NCBI RefSeq assembly: GCF_008064635.1
Contig: NZ_VRYZ01000001.1
Coordinates: 620,001 to 684,000, forward strand
Length of the DNA stretch: 64,000 nt
Direction of reading: 5' to 3'
From: Parahaliea aestuarii
GTDB lineage: Bacteria > Pseudomonadota > Gammaproteobacteria > Pseudomonadales > Halieaceae
Part shown: positions 40,869-50,460 of the stretch, piece by piece
Layout of the letters: the number at the start of each line of letters is the position of its first letter
How positions within the stretch are numbered: position 1 is the first letter of the stretch
Notes under the pieces: model-generated
Told to the model about the DNA's origin: nothing
Databases searched by the model: none
Seen by the model: only the letters and a program-made list of their open reading frames with translations
Position numbers and translations under genes: made by a program

Positions 40869-42339
40869 GGAAATACTGGTCAATGTAACGCCGATGGAAA
40901 CCCGGGTGGCTGTGGTGGAGAACGGCGCCACCCAGGACATTCACATCGAGCGCCGAAGCAGTCGCGGCATCGCCGGCAACATCTATGCCGGCAAGGTAGC
41001 CCGTGTACTGCCTGGCATGCAGGCCGCCTTTGTCGACATCGGCACGGAGAAGGCCAGCTTTATCCACGTCAACGATATTGTGTCCCTGGACAGCCGCGGC
41101 CGCGAGGATCGCAGCCGCCACAGCAGCGCCATTCGCGACCACCTGCACGAGGGCAAGAAGCTCATCGTCCAGGTGACCAAGGACCCGCTCGGCAGCAAGG
41201 GGGCGCGGCTGAGTACCCAGCTGTCGGTGTCCTCGCGCTACCTGGTATTCATGCCCCAGAACTCCCATGTGGGCGTGTCCCAGCGCATCGATGACAGCGA
41301 CGAACGCAGCCGCCTGCAGGCCCTGCTGAACGAGGCACTGGCGCTGGAGGAGATGGGCGACAGCGGCGGCTACATACTGCGCACCGCCGCCGAGGGGGTG
41401 GGGCTGGAAGAGCTGCGTGCTGACCTGCGCTTCCTGCGCCGGCTGTGGGCCGCGGTGGAGCGACGGGCCCGGGCGGCGACCGGCCCGGAGCTGTTGTACG
41501 AGGACCTTCCCCTGCACCTGCGCACCGTGCGCGATCTGGCGAGGCCCGGCGTGGAGCGGATTCGCATCGACAGCCAGGAGAGTTTCGCCGCCCTCAGTGA
41601 ATTCTGCCGCGACTATGTGCCCGAGGTGAGTGACCTGCTCGAGTGCTATCGTGGCGAGCGCCCCCTGTTCGACCTGCATGGCGTGGAGGACGAGATCCAG
41701 CGGGCGCTGGCGCGCAAGGTCGACCTGAAGTCCGGCGGGTACCTGGTACTGGACCAGACCGAGGCGATGACCACCATCGACGTCAACACCGGGTCTTTCG
41801 TCGGCCGTCGCAATCTGGAAGAGACCATCTTCAAAACCAATCTCGAAGCCGCCACCACGCTGGCCCGGCAACTGCGCCTGCGCAACCTCGGCGGTATCAT
41901 CATCATCGACTTTATCGACATGCAGGATCCGGAACACCGCCGCCAGGTACATCGCGCGCTGGAAAAGGCCATGCAAAAGGATCCGGCACGCAACAAGATT
42001 ACCGGGGTATCGGAGCTGGGCCTGGTGGAAATGACCCGCAAGCGCAGCCGCGAGAGCCTCGAGCACCTGCTGTGCGAAGATTGCCCGGTCTGCGCTGGCC
42101 GCGGCAGCCTGAAAACCGCCGAGACAGTGTGCTATGAGATTTTCCGGGAAATCATGCGCGACGCCCGCGCCTACGACAATGACAGCCTGGCGGTACTGGC
42201 CGGGCAGTCGGTGGTGGATCGCCTGCTGGACGAGGAGTCCGCCAATGTGGCCGACCTCGAAGAGTTTACCGGCAAGACTATCGGTTTCCGGGTCGAGCCC
42301 AACTATAACCAGGAACAGTTCGACATCGTCCTGCTCTAA
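40861..42339 (+). CDS. rng: Ribonuclease G
   Basis: A 492-residue endoribonuclease acting in 16S rRNA 5' maturation and mRNA decay. It begins EEILVNVTPMETRVAVVENG. The S1 domain (GNIYAGKVARVLPGMQAAFVDIG), the catalytic DNase-I-like site (TTIDVNTGSFVG and IIIIDFIDM) and the zinc link CPVC are present. It overlaps maf by 8 bp. Confidence 0.97.
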   Translation: MSEEILVNVTPMETRVAVVENGATQDIHIERRSSRGIAGNIYAGKVARVLPGMQAAFVDIGTEKASFIHVNDIVSLDSRGREDRSRHSSAIRDHLHEGKKLIVQVTKDPLGSKGARLSTQLSVSSRYLVFMPQNSHVGVSQRIDDSDERSRLQALLNEALALEEMGDSGGYILRTAAEGVGLEELRADLRFLRRLWAAVERRARAATGPELLYEDLPLHLRTVRDLARPGVERIRIDSQESFAALSEFCRDYVPEVSDLLECYRGERPLFDLHGVEDEIQRALARKVDLKSGGYLVLDQTEAMTTIDVNTGSFVGRRNLEETIFKTNLEAATTLARQLRLRNLGGIIIIDFIDMQDPEHRRQVHRALEKAMQKDPARNKITGVSELGLVEMTRKRSRESLEHLLCEDCPVCAGRGSLKTAETVCYEIFREIMRDARAYDNDSLAVLAGQSVVDRLLDEESANVADLEEFTGKTIGFRVEPNYNQEQFDIVLL

Positions 42340-42383
42340 ACCCCTATGACCATACAGCGCGCCAACCCGTCAGCGGGAGAGTT

Positions 42384-45300
42384 GTGGAACACGCCCTGAT
42401 GCACAGGCTGGCGCGGGCGCTGTGGCGCCTGCTGGTTATTGCCATTGTGCTGCTGGCTGCCTATGTCAGCTTTGGCCGGCTACTGGTGGATCGGGTTGGC
42501 AGCCAGCAGGACTGGATTCTGGCCCGCCTGAACCAGCACCTGCCTTTCACGGTGGCGGCAGACCAGGTCAGCGGTGACTGGCGCTCCTTCAGTCCGGAAC
42601 TGGTGTTGAGCGGGCTGCGCCTGCAGTTCCCCGGCTATTCGGGCGGCGACATCAGCCTCGACGGGGGCCGGGTGCGCATCAACCCTCTGCGCAGCCTGCT
42701 GGAGGGCGGCCTGCGGGTGAGTCGCCTGCGGCTGGAGGGCTTGAGTCTGCCGTTGCAACTGGACAGCGAGGGTCGCTTCAGTGTGGTGGGCTTCGAGGGC
42801 GGCGACGGCGGTGCCGCTGATTGGCTCCGCAACCTCGCCCTCAGCATTGAACAGCTGGAACTGCGTAACAATCGCCTGGAGGTCTCCATGCCCGGTGGCG
42901 AGACCCGGGGCCTGGCGCTGGAGTTCAACCTGCTGCGCGACGGCAGTCAGCGGGAACTGAGCGGCGCCCTCACCGCGGAGACCACCGGTACCTACATGCG
43001 CTTCACCGCCGAGGGGCTGGGCAACCCCTTCGCGACCGAGACTTTTGAGGGGCGCGCCTACCTCGGTGCCCACGACGTGGATTTACAGGCGCTAGGCCAG
43101 TGGCTGCCGGCCGCCGCCGACCTGCCGGCGTTGACCGGCACCGTAGAGCTGCAGGCCTGGCTGGATTGGCGCGAGGGCAAACCGCATCTGCGCACGCGCC
43201 TGCGCGGAGATGCGCTGCAGGCGCAGGCCAGGGATGAACGCTGGCAGTTGCCGCTGCAGCAGCTGGCCTTCGACGCGCTGCTGCAGCGCGACCACAGCAG
43301 TTGGCGGATTGTCGTCCAGAATCTCCTGCTGGCCAGCGGTGAGGCCCGTCTGGTGGTGCCCCGGCTGCAACTGGATAGCTGGGGTGATTCCCTGCGCCTG
43401 CGCGGTGAAAGCGTGCCGGTTGGCCCGTTAAACCAGTTGTTTGCCGGTCTCGGCACGACACCGCCCGAGCTGGCCGATGCCATGCAGGTGCTGGACGCAC
43501 GCGGTCTGCTGCAGCGGCTGGAACTCAGTCTGGACGACCGCCACAATCCCCGGCGCGGTTGGCAGGTGGCGGCCAACTTCCGCGATATCAACCTCAATTC
43601 CTGGCGCGGCGCGCCGGGTACAAAGTCCGCCACCGGCTACCTGAGCGCGGCGCCCGGCCGCGGCACGGTGGTACTGGACGCGCAGGATTTCAGCCTCGAT
43701 TTCCCCACCATCTACGATCATCCGCTCGACTACGAGGATATCTACGGTACCGTGGATATTCACTGGGACAATAGCGAACTCTCCCTGCACAGTGGCCAGA
43801 TCGTGGCGCAGGCGGCCGAGGGCCAGTCCCATGCACTGTTCCGCCTGCAGGTACCCTTTACGCCGACACCCGCCGGTGTGGAGATGGATCTGCTGGTGGG
43901 GCTGCGCGATTCCACCGCGGATCACCGCGACAAATACCTGCCTACCGTGCTCGACCCGGGTCTGCTGGATTGGCTGCGGGACGGCCTCGGTGAGGGGCGG
44001 GTGGAGCAGGGCGCCTTCCTGTGGCGCGGCAGCCTGAAGCCCCAGGCGGATCGCCTGCGCACGGTGCAGCTGTTCTTCCAGGTGGAGGAAACCGCGCTGC
44101 GCTATCAACCGGACTGGCCACCGTTGGCGGACCTTTCCGGCCTGGTATTGATCGACGACACCAACGTCAGCGTCTGGGGTGACAGCGCCAGTCTGTACGG
44201 GGCGCGCCTGGAACAACTGTCCGCCGAGGCCTGGCTGGCGCCGGGACATGGGATGCAACTGGCGATCAATGGGCAGTTGCAGGGAAGCGTGGCCGACGGC
44301 CTGCGCCTGGTGAAGGAGTCGCCGCTGGCGGATGCCAGCGCCCGCGTGTTTGACGACTGGCGCGGGACCGGGGACCTTGACCTCGAACTGGAGCTGGCGC
44401 TGCAGCTGCGCGGGGACGCGCCGCCGCCTCAAGTGACGGTGGCGGCGACGGTAAGCGAGGCCGGCGTCGACATGGGTGCCCTGAACCTGCAGGTGACCGA
44501 TATCAGCGGCCAAGTGGACTACACCAGCACCGGTGGTTTTCACTCCAGTGATCTACAGGGGCAGCTGTGGGGGCAGACTCTCGACGCCCGGCTTGCGCCG
44601 CTGCCCCGGGACGACGCTTCCACGCCCGGTCTGGCAATCGAGCTCGAGGGCGCTGTGCCCGCCGATGACCTGCAGGCCTGGCTGGGCCTGCAGGCCCCCT
44701 ATCCGGGCACCGGCGTGACCGGGTTCAGCGGTGTTTTGCAGGTACCTGGCGGGGGGCCGGCGACCCTGCAACTGACCTCCGGACTGGAGGGCGTGGCTAT
44801 TGCGCTGCCGCCGCCGTTGAACAAAGTGGGCAATTCCAGGCTGCCGCTGTCCCTGTCACTGCAGCTGGACGGGGCAACCCGTCTGCTGTCCCTCGATCTC
44901 GAGCGGCGCCTGCAGGCGGCGCTGCTGCTGGGGGAGGGCGGGGCTCTCGAGGGGGGCGATATCGCCTTGCAGGAGCGTGCCCGGCCGCCGCAGTTGGGCA
45001 GTTTGCGGGTACGCGGCCACCTGCCGGAACTGGAGCCTGCTCGCTGGCAGCGCTGGCTGGCAGCGCCGCCTGCCGATGGAAGCGCCGCCGGGGGTGAGGT
45101 TGCGCCGGGGCTATCGCTCGCCGCGCTGCCGCCACTGGTGGTAGATAGCCTGCTGCTGGACAGCTTGCACCTGGGTGGCCTGGAGCTGCGGGACGTGATG
45201 CTGAGCGGTGGCGCGACGGCAAACGGCGGCTGGCAGCTGAGCGCCGAGACCGACTGGTTGCAGGGAGAGCTGTCACTGGCAGCCGACGGCGGGCGGGGGG

Positions 45301-46322
45301 ATATCCATCTCAGCCACCTCGACCTCTCCGGCCTCCGTGGCCTCGGCGGCGGCCAGCGAGAGGCTGATTTCAGCGATCTACCTCACCTGGCAGTGCAAAT
45401 CGACCAGCTGCGTACTGACCGGCTCGATCTCGGCAATCTCGCCTTTGATCTCTATCCCGACGCCGGGGGCCTGCGCGCAGCGTCGATCACCGGCGAGCTG
45501 GCCGGGATGGCGCTGACCGGGGAGCAAGCGGGGGAACTGCTCTGGCGACGCGAGGGTGGCCAGTCACAGACTTCCCTGTCCGCCACCCTTGATTTTGTTG
45601 ACCTCGGCGCAGTGCTGGAACGGCTGGACTACGAGCGCATCGTGGATACCGAGGGCGGACATTTTACCGTCCAGCTGGATTGGCCTGGCGGGCCACAGGA
45701 ATTCGCTCTCGCCGCAACGCAAGGCGCTATCGGCATCGAGTTAGGTGAAGGACGCTTTCTCGACGCCCCGGCGGGGACCTCTGGCACCCTGCGGGTGGTG
45801 AGTATTTTCAACCTGACAGAAATCGTGCGGCGGCTCAGTCTCAGCCACATGTTCGAATCGGGCATTCCCTTCGATTCAGTCTCGGGTGAGCTGTTCTTTC
45901 ATCGCGGCAGCGTGGAGGTGCCGGGGCTGGAAGTGAAGGGCGCGTCCAGCAGTTTCAATTTCTCTGTCATCAGCCCGCTAGCCGAGCAGACACTGGACGG
46001 CGAACTGGTCGCCACGCTGCCGGTGGCCAGCAATCTGCCCTGGGTGGCGGCACTGACCGCGGGATTGCCGGTGGCGGCGGGCGTCTATGTGGTCAGCAAG
46101 GTTTTCGAACAGCAGATGAACCGGGTTTCCAGCGCCGTTTACAGCGTCGGCGGCAGCTGGGATGACCCCGAGGTCAGTTTCAGTCGCATCTTCGATACCG
46201 GCAGTCGCCAGCGCAGCGCCCCTGAGTCGCCAGCTGACCCCAACAGCCTGGGCGCACCCGACGCCAACAGTCCCGAAGCCGGTTCACCGGGCGCGGACTC
46301 TACCGCTCCCACTTCCCCTTAG
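42384..46322 (+). CDS. yhdP: YhdP-family AsmA-like envelope lipid transport protein
   Basis: A 1312-residue protein. One N-terminal membrane helix (LLVIAIVLLAAYVSFG) anchors a very long beta-rich periplasmic domain, and a C-terminal hydrophobic segment follows (WVAALTAGLPVAAGVYVVSKVF). Length and placement after rng match YhdP, an AsmA-like protein thought to carry phospholipid to the outer membrane. GTG 42384 is the start, with ATG 42399 an alternative. The last 40 residues are Pro/Ser/Ala-rich. It is convergent with yjgA, 8 bp between stops. Confidence 0.93.
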   Translation: MEHALMHRLARALWRLLVIAIVLLAAYVSFGRLLVDRVGSQQDWILARLNQHLPFTVAADQVSGDWRSFSPELVLSGLRLQFPGYSGGDISLDGGRVRINPLRSLLEGGLRVSRLRLEGLSLPLQLDSEGRFSVVGFEGGDGGAADWLRNLALSIEQLELRNNRLEVSMPGGETRGLALEFNLLRDGSQRELSGALTAETTGTYMRFTAEGLGNPFATETFEGRAYLGAHDVDLQALGQWLPAAADLPALTGTVELQAWLDWREGKPHLRTRLRGDALQAQARDERWQLPLQQLAFDALLQRDHSSWRIVVQNLLLASGEARLVVPRLQLDSWGDSLRLRGESVPVGPLNQLFAGLGTTPPELADAMQVLDARGLLQRLELSLDDRHNPRRGWQVAANFRDINLNSWRGAPGTKSATGYLSAAPGRGTVVLDAQDFSLDFPTIYDHPLDYEDIYGTVDIHWDNSELSLHSGQIVAQAAEGQSHALFRLQVPFTPTPAGVEMDLLVGLRDSTADHRDKYLPTVLDPGLLDWLRDGLGEGRVEQGAFLWRGSLKPQADRLRTVQLFFQVEETALRYQPDWPPLADLSGLVLIDDTNVSVWGDSASLYGARLEQLSAEAWLAPGHGMQLAINGQLQGSVADGLRLVKESPLADASARVFDDWRGTGDLDLELELALQLRGDAPPPQVTVAATVSEAGVDMGALNLQVTDISGQVDYTSTGGFHSSDLQGQLWGQTLDARLAPLPRDDASTPGLAIELEGAVPADDLQAWLGLQAPYPGTGVTGFSGVLQVPGGGPATLQLTSGLEGVAIALPPPLNKVGNSRLPLSLSLQLDGATRLLSLDLERRLQAALLLGEGGALEGGDIALQERARPPQLGSLRVRGHLPELEPARWQRWLAAPPADGSAAGGEVAPGLSLAALPPLVVDSLLLDSLHLGGLELRDVMLSGGATANGGWQLSAETDWLQGELSLAADGGRGDIHLSHLDLSGLRGLGGGQREADFSDLPHLAVQIDQLRTDRLDLGNLAFDLYPDAGGLRAASITGELAGMALTGEQAGELLWRREGGQSQTSLSATLDFVDLGAVLERLDYERIVDTEGGHFTVQLDWPGGPQEFALAATQGAIGIELGEGRFLDAPAGTSGTLRVVSIFNLTEIVRRLSLSHMFESGIPFDSVSGELFFHRGSVEVPGLEVKGASSSFNFSVISPLAEQTLDGELVATLPVASNLPWVAALTAGLPVAAGVYVVSKVFEQQMNRVSSAVYSVGGSWDDPEVSFSRIFDTGSRQRSAPESPADPNSLGAPDANSPEAGSPGADSTAPTSP

Positions 46323-46330
46323 CCGCCCCA

Positions 46331-46849
46331 CTACCCGCCGCTGCTTTCCTCCAGTTCCCGCAAATACCGGAACAGCTTGCGACTGGCCGCGGGCGGTTGG
46401 TTGCGGGCACTTTCTCGCTGGTGCTGCAGAACCAGTTGGCGCAGGTGCTGGCGATCGGCCTGGGGCCAGCGTGTGACAACCTGTTCTATCCCCTTGAGGC
46501 CCTGGGCCAGCACCTCGTCGCGCAGCTGTTCCAGGCGATGAAAGCGGTCCGCGCTTTCCCGTTGTTCCCTGTACAGGCTGTCCAGCGCCGCTTCTATGGG
46601 CGCCGGGTCGATGTTGCGCATGAGCTTGCCGATAAACTGCATGTGCCGGCGGCGGGCGCTGTTGGAGTTGATGGCCTTTGTCTCGGCAATGGCCTGGATG
46701 AGTTGCGGATCAATCAGCGGGATTCTCTCCAGCTGCCGGTCGCTGAGTCGGGTCAGGGTCTCGCCCAGCTCCTGCAGCGCCGTCATGCGGCGCTTCAGTT
46801 CACTCTTGCTCGGGGCGTCGTCGCCAAAATCTTCGTAGTCGTCAGCCAT
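46331..46849 (-). CDS. darP: Ribosome biogenesis factor DarP (YjgA)
   Basis: A 172-residue, charged helical protein: SKSELKRRMTALQELGETL and VTRWPQADRQHLRQLVLQH are family signatures. It associates with 50S precursors. ATG 46849 is the start (ADDYEDFGDDAPSKSE). It overlaps the end of mgtE by 8 bp, so it is the last gene of the rpoN-ptsO-mgtE run. Confidence 0.93.
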   Translation of the reverse strand: MADDYEDFGDDAPSKSELKRRMTALQELGETLTRLSDRQLERIPLIDPQLIQAIAETKAINSNSARRRHMQFIGKLMRNIDPAPIEAALDSLYREQRESADRFHRLEQLRDEVLAQGLKGIEQVVTRWPQADRQHLRQLVLQHQRESARNQPPAASRKLFRYLRELEESSGG

Positions 46850-48197
46850 AAAACCAGGTCGCCAGGCCAAGGAAGGAAACAAAACCCACCACGTCGGTCA
46901 CAGTGGTGAGCACCACACCCCCGGCCAGGGCCGGGTCGATCTTTACACGTTTGAGGAACAGCGGCAGGGCCGCGCCGGTGAAGGCAGCAGTGACCAGGTT
47001 GATCATCATGGCCGCCGCGATGATCAGGCCGATATTCCAGTCATCGAACCACAGCGAAGAAGCTACCGATACAACCGTGGCCCACAACAGACCGTTGAGG
47101 ACGCCTACGCCCAGCTCGCGGTTGATGAGCCAGGCGCCATTGCTGCGACTGATCTGGCCCATCGCCATGCCGCGCACCAGTACAGTGAGGGTCTGGGTGC
47201 CGGCGATGCCGCCCATGGAAGCGACGATCGGCATCAGTACCGCCAGCGCCACCACTTTCTCGATGGTGTCCTGGAACAGGTTGATGACCGAGGCGGCGAC
47301 GAAGGCGGTGAGCAGATTGATACCCAGCCAGATGGCGCGGCGCTTGGCGGTGCGGAATACCGGCGCAAACGTATCCAGGTCTTCCTCGAGGCCGGCCATC
47401 GACGTCAGGGAGTGATCCGCGTCCTCGCGAATCACGTCAACCACGTCGTCAATAGTGATACGGCCCAGAAGATGACCCGTTTCATCGACCACGGGAGCGG
47501 ATACCCAGTCGTGGCGCTCGAACAGGCGCGCCACTTCATCGTCGGGCATGTAAGCGGGGATCGGCTCCACATCGGTGTCCATCATCTCGCGCACCGTACG
47601 CGAAGGATCTGAAACAAGCAGGGTGCGCAGTGGTAACAGGCCGATAAAGCGGTCTTCGCGGTTCACCACGATAAGACTGTCGGTCATCGCCGGCAGCTCC
47701 TCGTGCCGGCGCAGGTAGCGTAACACCACATCCAGGGTCAGGCGCGCCCGGATGGTAATGGTGTCGGTGTTCATCAGACCGCCGGCGGTGTCGTCGGGGT
47801 AGTGCAGCACCCGCTCCAGTCGCGCCCGGTCCTGGTGGTCCATCGCGTCGAGGACTTCCCGCGTTACCTGCTCCGGCAGTTGTTGCAGGATGTCGGCGAC
47901 GTCGTCGTCGTCCAGGTGCCCGGTAATCTGGGCCACCTCGGCGGCATCCATGTCACTGAGGAAGTGGGTGCGCAGCTCGTCCGAGAGCTCGTTGATGATG
48001 TCGCCCTCGTTATCGAGGTCGACCATCTTCCACAGGATGTGGCGGAAGCGCGGCGTTGAGGATTCCAGCAGGTGGGCCACGTCCCCGGGCGGCAGGCCGT
48101 TGAGCATGCGCTTGACGTCGACGAAGGTGCCGGATTCCAGCGCCGCCGACAGGCGGTCGAGTTGCTGCTGGGACTTTGGCGTCGTCGTCGGTGCCAT
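46842..48197 (-). CDS. mgtE: Magnesium transporter MgtE
   Basis: A 451-residue channel. It has an N-terminal superhelical domain (about 10-130, with HLDDDDVADILQQLP), two CBS domains (135-255) that gate by Mg, a plug helix and five membrane helices. ATG 48197 has GGAAGG just upstream. A longer frame to 48287 is not supported. Confidence 0.95.
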   Translation of the reverse strand: MAPTTTPKSQQQLDRLSAALESGTFVDVKRMLNGLPPGDVAHLLESSTPRFRHILWKMVDLDNEGDIINELSDELRTHFLSDMDAAEVAQITGHLDDDDVADILQQLPEQVTREVLDAMDHQDRARLERVLHYPDDTAGGLMNTDTITIRARLTLDVVLRYLRRHEELPAMTDSLIVVNREDRFIGLLPLRTLLVSDPSRTVREMMDTDVEPIPAYMPDDEVARLFERHDWVSAPVVDETGHLLGRITIDDVVDVIREDADHSLTSMAGLEEDLDTFAPVFRTAKRRAIWLGINLLTAFVAASVINLFQDTIEKVVALAVLMPIVASMGGIAGTQTLTVLVRGMAMGQISRSNGAWLINRELGVGVLNGLLWATVVSVASSLWFDDWNIGLIIAAAMMINLVTAAFTGAALPLFLKRVKIDPALAGGVVLTTVTDVVGFVSFLGLATWFYG

Positions 48198-48349
48198 GCC
48201 TTCCTTCCGCTGCCGCGCCGCGGCGGAATTGCCGGGCTCGCTAATTATCCGGTAAAGGCACAGGCACAACAACTTGCGCCCGGCCAATCAGACCTGCTTG
48301 ATACGAAGTTATTAGATAAAAGTTACCACCGAAGGAGCGTGCATGGCGT

Positions 48350-48437
48350 CCGGGAGCCTTCCGGGACCGTCAGCGGCATGGACGCCGCTGAAGAGCCTAC
48401 AGGGATGTATACACGGCGTGTCCCGGAAGGCTCCCGG
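48350..48437. repeat. Nested palindromic intergenic element
   Basis: CCGGGAGCCTTCCGGGAC (48350-48367) and its exact complement (48420-48437) form 18-bp arms. Inside lies a second hairpin, CAGCGGC/GCCGCTG (48371-48390), then GAGCCTACAGGGATGTATAC. The body resembles a palindromic repeat seen between genes of many marine gammaproteobacteria (recalled, not searched). It lies between mgtE and ptsO and could end transcription or stabilise RNA. Confidence 0.65.
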
Positions 48438-48496
48438 GCGCCGTGCGCGCGTCTTCAACGCGACTCGCTGATACCTCAATGCAAGCAGGTTGGGGG

Positions 48497-48766
48497 CTAT
48501 TCGGCTTCGTCGAAGCGATTGGCGATCAGCGTGGTGAGGGCTTCTAGAGCCTCGCGCTCGTCCTCGCCCTTGATCTCGATATCCAGCACCGTGCCCTTGC
48601 CAGCGGCCAGCATCATCACCGACATAATACTCTTGCCATCGACCATCTTGCCGTCCCGGCCGGCCTGGATCGAACTGGAAAATGCACTGGTGCAGCCGAC
48701 GAATTTAGCCGCTGCGCGCGCGTGCAGGCCGAGCTTGTTGATGATGGTGAGCTGGGTGCGGATCAC
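48497..48766 (-). CDS. ptsO: HPr-like phosphocarrier NPr
   Basis: An 89-residue PTS-Ntr phosphocarrier. The active site His15 is in NKLGLHARAAAKFV, and the Ser region is KSIMSVMMLAAGKG. GTG 48766 overlaps the rapZ stop (GTGA). It passes phosphate from EI-Ntr to PtsN. A longer frame to 48874 is only rapZ read in another frame. Confidence 0.95.
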   Translation of the reverse strand: MIRTQLTIINKLGLHARAAAKFVGCTSAFSSSIQAGRDGKMVDGKSIMSVMMLAAGKGTVLDIEIKGEDEREALEALTTLIANRFDEAE

Positions 48767-49623
48767 GACGCGTGCAGTTCCCGATGCCGTAGATGGACTT
48801 GTGGGAACTGCTGTCGATAGTGCTGGTACAGCCGATCCGCGAGGTATACTGACCGATGTTGTCCACCGGTACAACCCACCGCAATGGTCATGTACGAGCG
48901 GTTGCTGTCGGCGTAGGCGGGCAGCCAGCGATCGAGATAATCGGCGATACTGTTGAACAGCTCGTGGGTGGCCGCGCGGGCCTCCAGAAACTCCCGCACC
49001 GGCTCGTCCAGTCCACTCATCATGCGCAGTTCCTTGACCCAGTGGGGGTTGGGCAACATGCGCACATCGAACATCAGGTCCGCATCGGCGGGTACACCGC
49101 GCTTGAAACCGAAGGACTGGAACAGGATCGACATACTGCGATTGCAGTCCCCCAGCAGGCGCTGGCGGATGGCGTCGCGCAGTTCATAGATCGTAAGCTG
49201 GCTGGTGTCCAGCACCAGTGATGCAGCGCTGGCAATCGGTTCGAGCAATTCCCGCTCCCGAAGAATCGCGTCCGCCAGCGGCAGGTTGTGATCACTCAGG
49301 GGGTGCTTGCGACGGGTTTCACTGAAACGCTTGATCAGGGCCGCGTCCTGTGCGTCCAGGAACAGCACCTGGCAGTTCACTCCCTCGGGCAGCGAGTCCA
49401 GGATGGCGTTGAAATCCTGCAGGTCCTTCCAGGCATTGCGCGCGTCGATACAGACTGCGGCGCCGCGGAAGTGGGCAAACTCGTCGCGAAATGTCTGCTC
49501 CACCAGGGCCGGCAGCAGGCCCAGGGGGAGGTTGTCGATGCAGTAGTAGCCCTCGTCTTCCAACTGGTGCAGGGCGGTACTCTTGCCCGACCCGGAGCGG
49601 CCGCTGATGATGACGAGCTCCAC
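48763..49623 (-). CDS. rapZ: RNase adapter protein RapZ
   Basis: A 286-residue P-loop protein. Walker A is GRSGSGKST (8-16). The C-terminal RNA-binding part has VAVGCTGGQHRSVYLADRL-type sequence (IAVGCTGGQHRSVYLA). In E. coli it targets GlmZ sRNA to RNase E, controlling GlmS. Between ptsN and ptsO, the conserved order. Confidence 0.96.
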   Translation of the reverse strand: MELVIISGRSGSGKSTALHQLEDEGYYCIDNLPLGLLPALVEQTFRDEFAHFRGAAVCIDARNAWKDLQDFNAILDSLPEGVNCQVLFLDAQDAALIKRFSETRRKHPLSDHNLPLADAILRERELLEPIASAASLVLDTSQLTIYELRDAIRQRLLGDCNRSMSILFQSFGFKRGVPADADLMFDVRMLPNPHWVKELRMMSGLDEPVREFLEARAATHELFNSIADYLDRWLPAYADSNRSYMTIAVGCTGGQHRSVYLADRLYQHYRQQFPQVHLRHRELHAS

Positions 49624-49626
49624 GGT

Positions 49627-50085
49627 TCAGGACTTCCAGCCGGTGGCGATGTCGTAGAGAGCCTGGTTGTCGCCCGCGGCGCGCAGGGCCTGACAGAACT
49701 CTGTCTGGCTGAACAACCCGGCTACGTGAGAGAGAATGTCCAGGTGCTCCTGATGCGCTTCCTGGGGCACCAACAGCACAAACAGCAGGTCGACCGGCTG
49801 GTTGTCCGGCGCATCGAAGTCCACCGGCTCGTCCACGCTGAGCAGGGTGCCCAGTGGCTGGCTGCAATTGGGAATGCGGCAGTGAGGGATGGCGATGCCC
49901 TGGCCGAGCCCGGTACTGCCGAGCTTTTCGCGGGCGATCAGCTGGGTGAATACCTCTGCATAGGGCAGCGAGAGCTGGTCTTCACTGATAATTCTGGCAA
50001 TGGTTTCAAACAGGCGTTTTTTGCTGCCCCCGGGCGCGCGGCAGATGGTGCGCCCGGGGGAGAGTATTTGCGTCAGGGTTTGCAT
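49627..50085 (-). CDS. ptsN: Nitrogen-PTS IIA protein PtsN
   Basis: A 152-residue regulatory phospho-acceptor. His68, in GLGQGIAIPHCRI, is the phosphorylation site. It controls K+ transport and other processes in relatives. Stop 49627 is 3 bp from rapZ. Confidence 0.96.
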   Translation of the reverse strand: MQTLTQILSPGRTICRAPGGSKKRLFETIARIISEDQLSLPYAEVFTQLIAREKLGSTGLGQGIAIPHCRIPNCSQPLGTLLSVDEPVDFDAPDNQPVDLLFVLLVPQEAHQEHLDILSHVAGLFSQTEFCQALRAAGDNQALYDIATGWKS

Positions 50086-50095
50086 GGGATGAGAT

Positions 50096-50383
50096 TCAGT
50101 GGCCTCGCGCCTTTTCTTTGTGCTTGATCAACTGGCGGTCGAGTTTATCGGCCAGGGCGTCGATGGCGGCGTACATGTCTTCGGATTCGGCTGCGGCGAA
50201 GATGTCGGCTCCCGAAATATGTACATTGGCCTCGGCTTTCTGGATCATTTTCTCGACGATTAGGGTGACCTCGGTGTTCGTTATCTGATCGAAATGTCGT
50301 TGCAGGCGCTCAAATTTGCTTTCCACGTATTCCCGCAGCGGGGTGGTGACTTCTACATGGTGACCGCTGACATTCAGTTGCAT
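50096..50383 (-). CDS. hpf: Ribosome hibernation promoting factor, short form
   Basis: A 95-residue HPF: begins QLNVSGHHVEVTTPLREYVESK, and ends with an acidic-basic tail around ALADKLDRQLIKHKEKARGH. It binds the decoding centre in stationary phase and helps 100S dimers form. It lies downstream of rpoN, as in most gammaproteobacteria, 10 bp before ptsN. Confidence 0.96.
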   Translation of the reverse strand: MQLNVSGHHVEVTTPLREYVESKFERLQRHFDQITNTEVTLIVEKMIQKAEANVHISGADIFAAAESEDMYAAIDALADKLDRQLIKHKEKARGH

Positions 50384-50407
50384 AACTGACTCCTTCTGCA
50401 GTGTGAA

Positions 50408-50450
50408 TCGACCCGTGGGTCGACGCGGTGGCGACTGTTTTGCCGTCGCC
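50408..50450 (-). promoter_or_regulatory. Two hairpins between rpoN and hpf
   Basis: TCGACCC/GGGTCGA (50408-50423, two-base loop) and GGCGAC/GTCGCC (50430-50450) lie just before the hpf ribosome-binding site. On the mRNA they would lie between rpoN and hpf, and may shield or process the hpf message. No U-tract follows, so simple termination is unlikely. Confidence 0.4.
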
Positions 50451-50460
50451 CTTTCTCATT

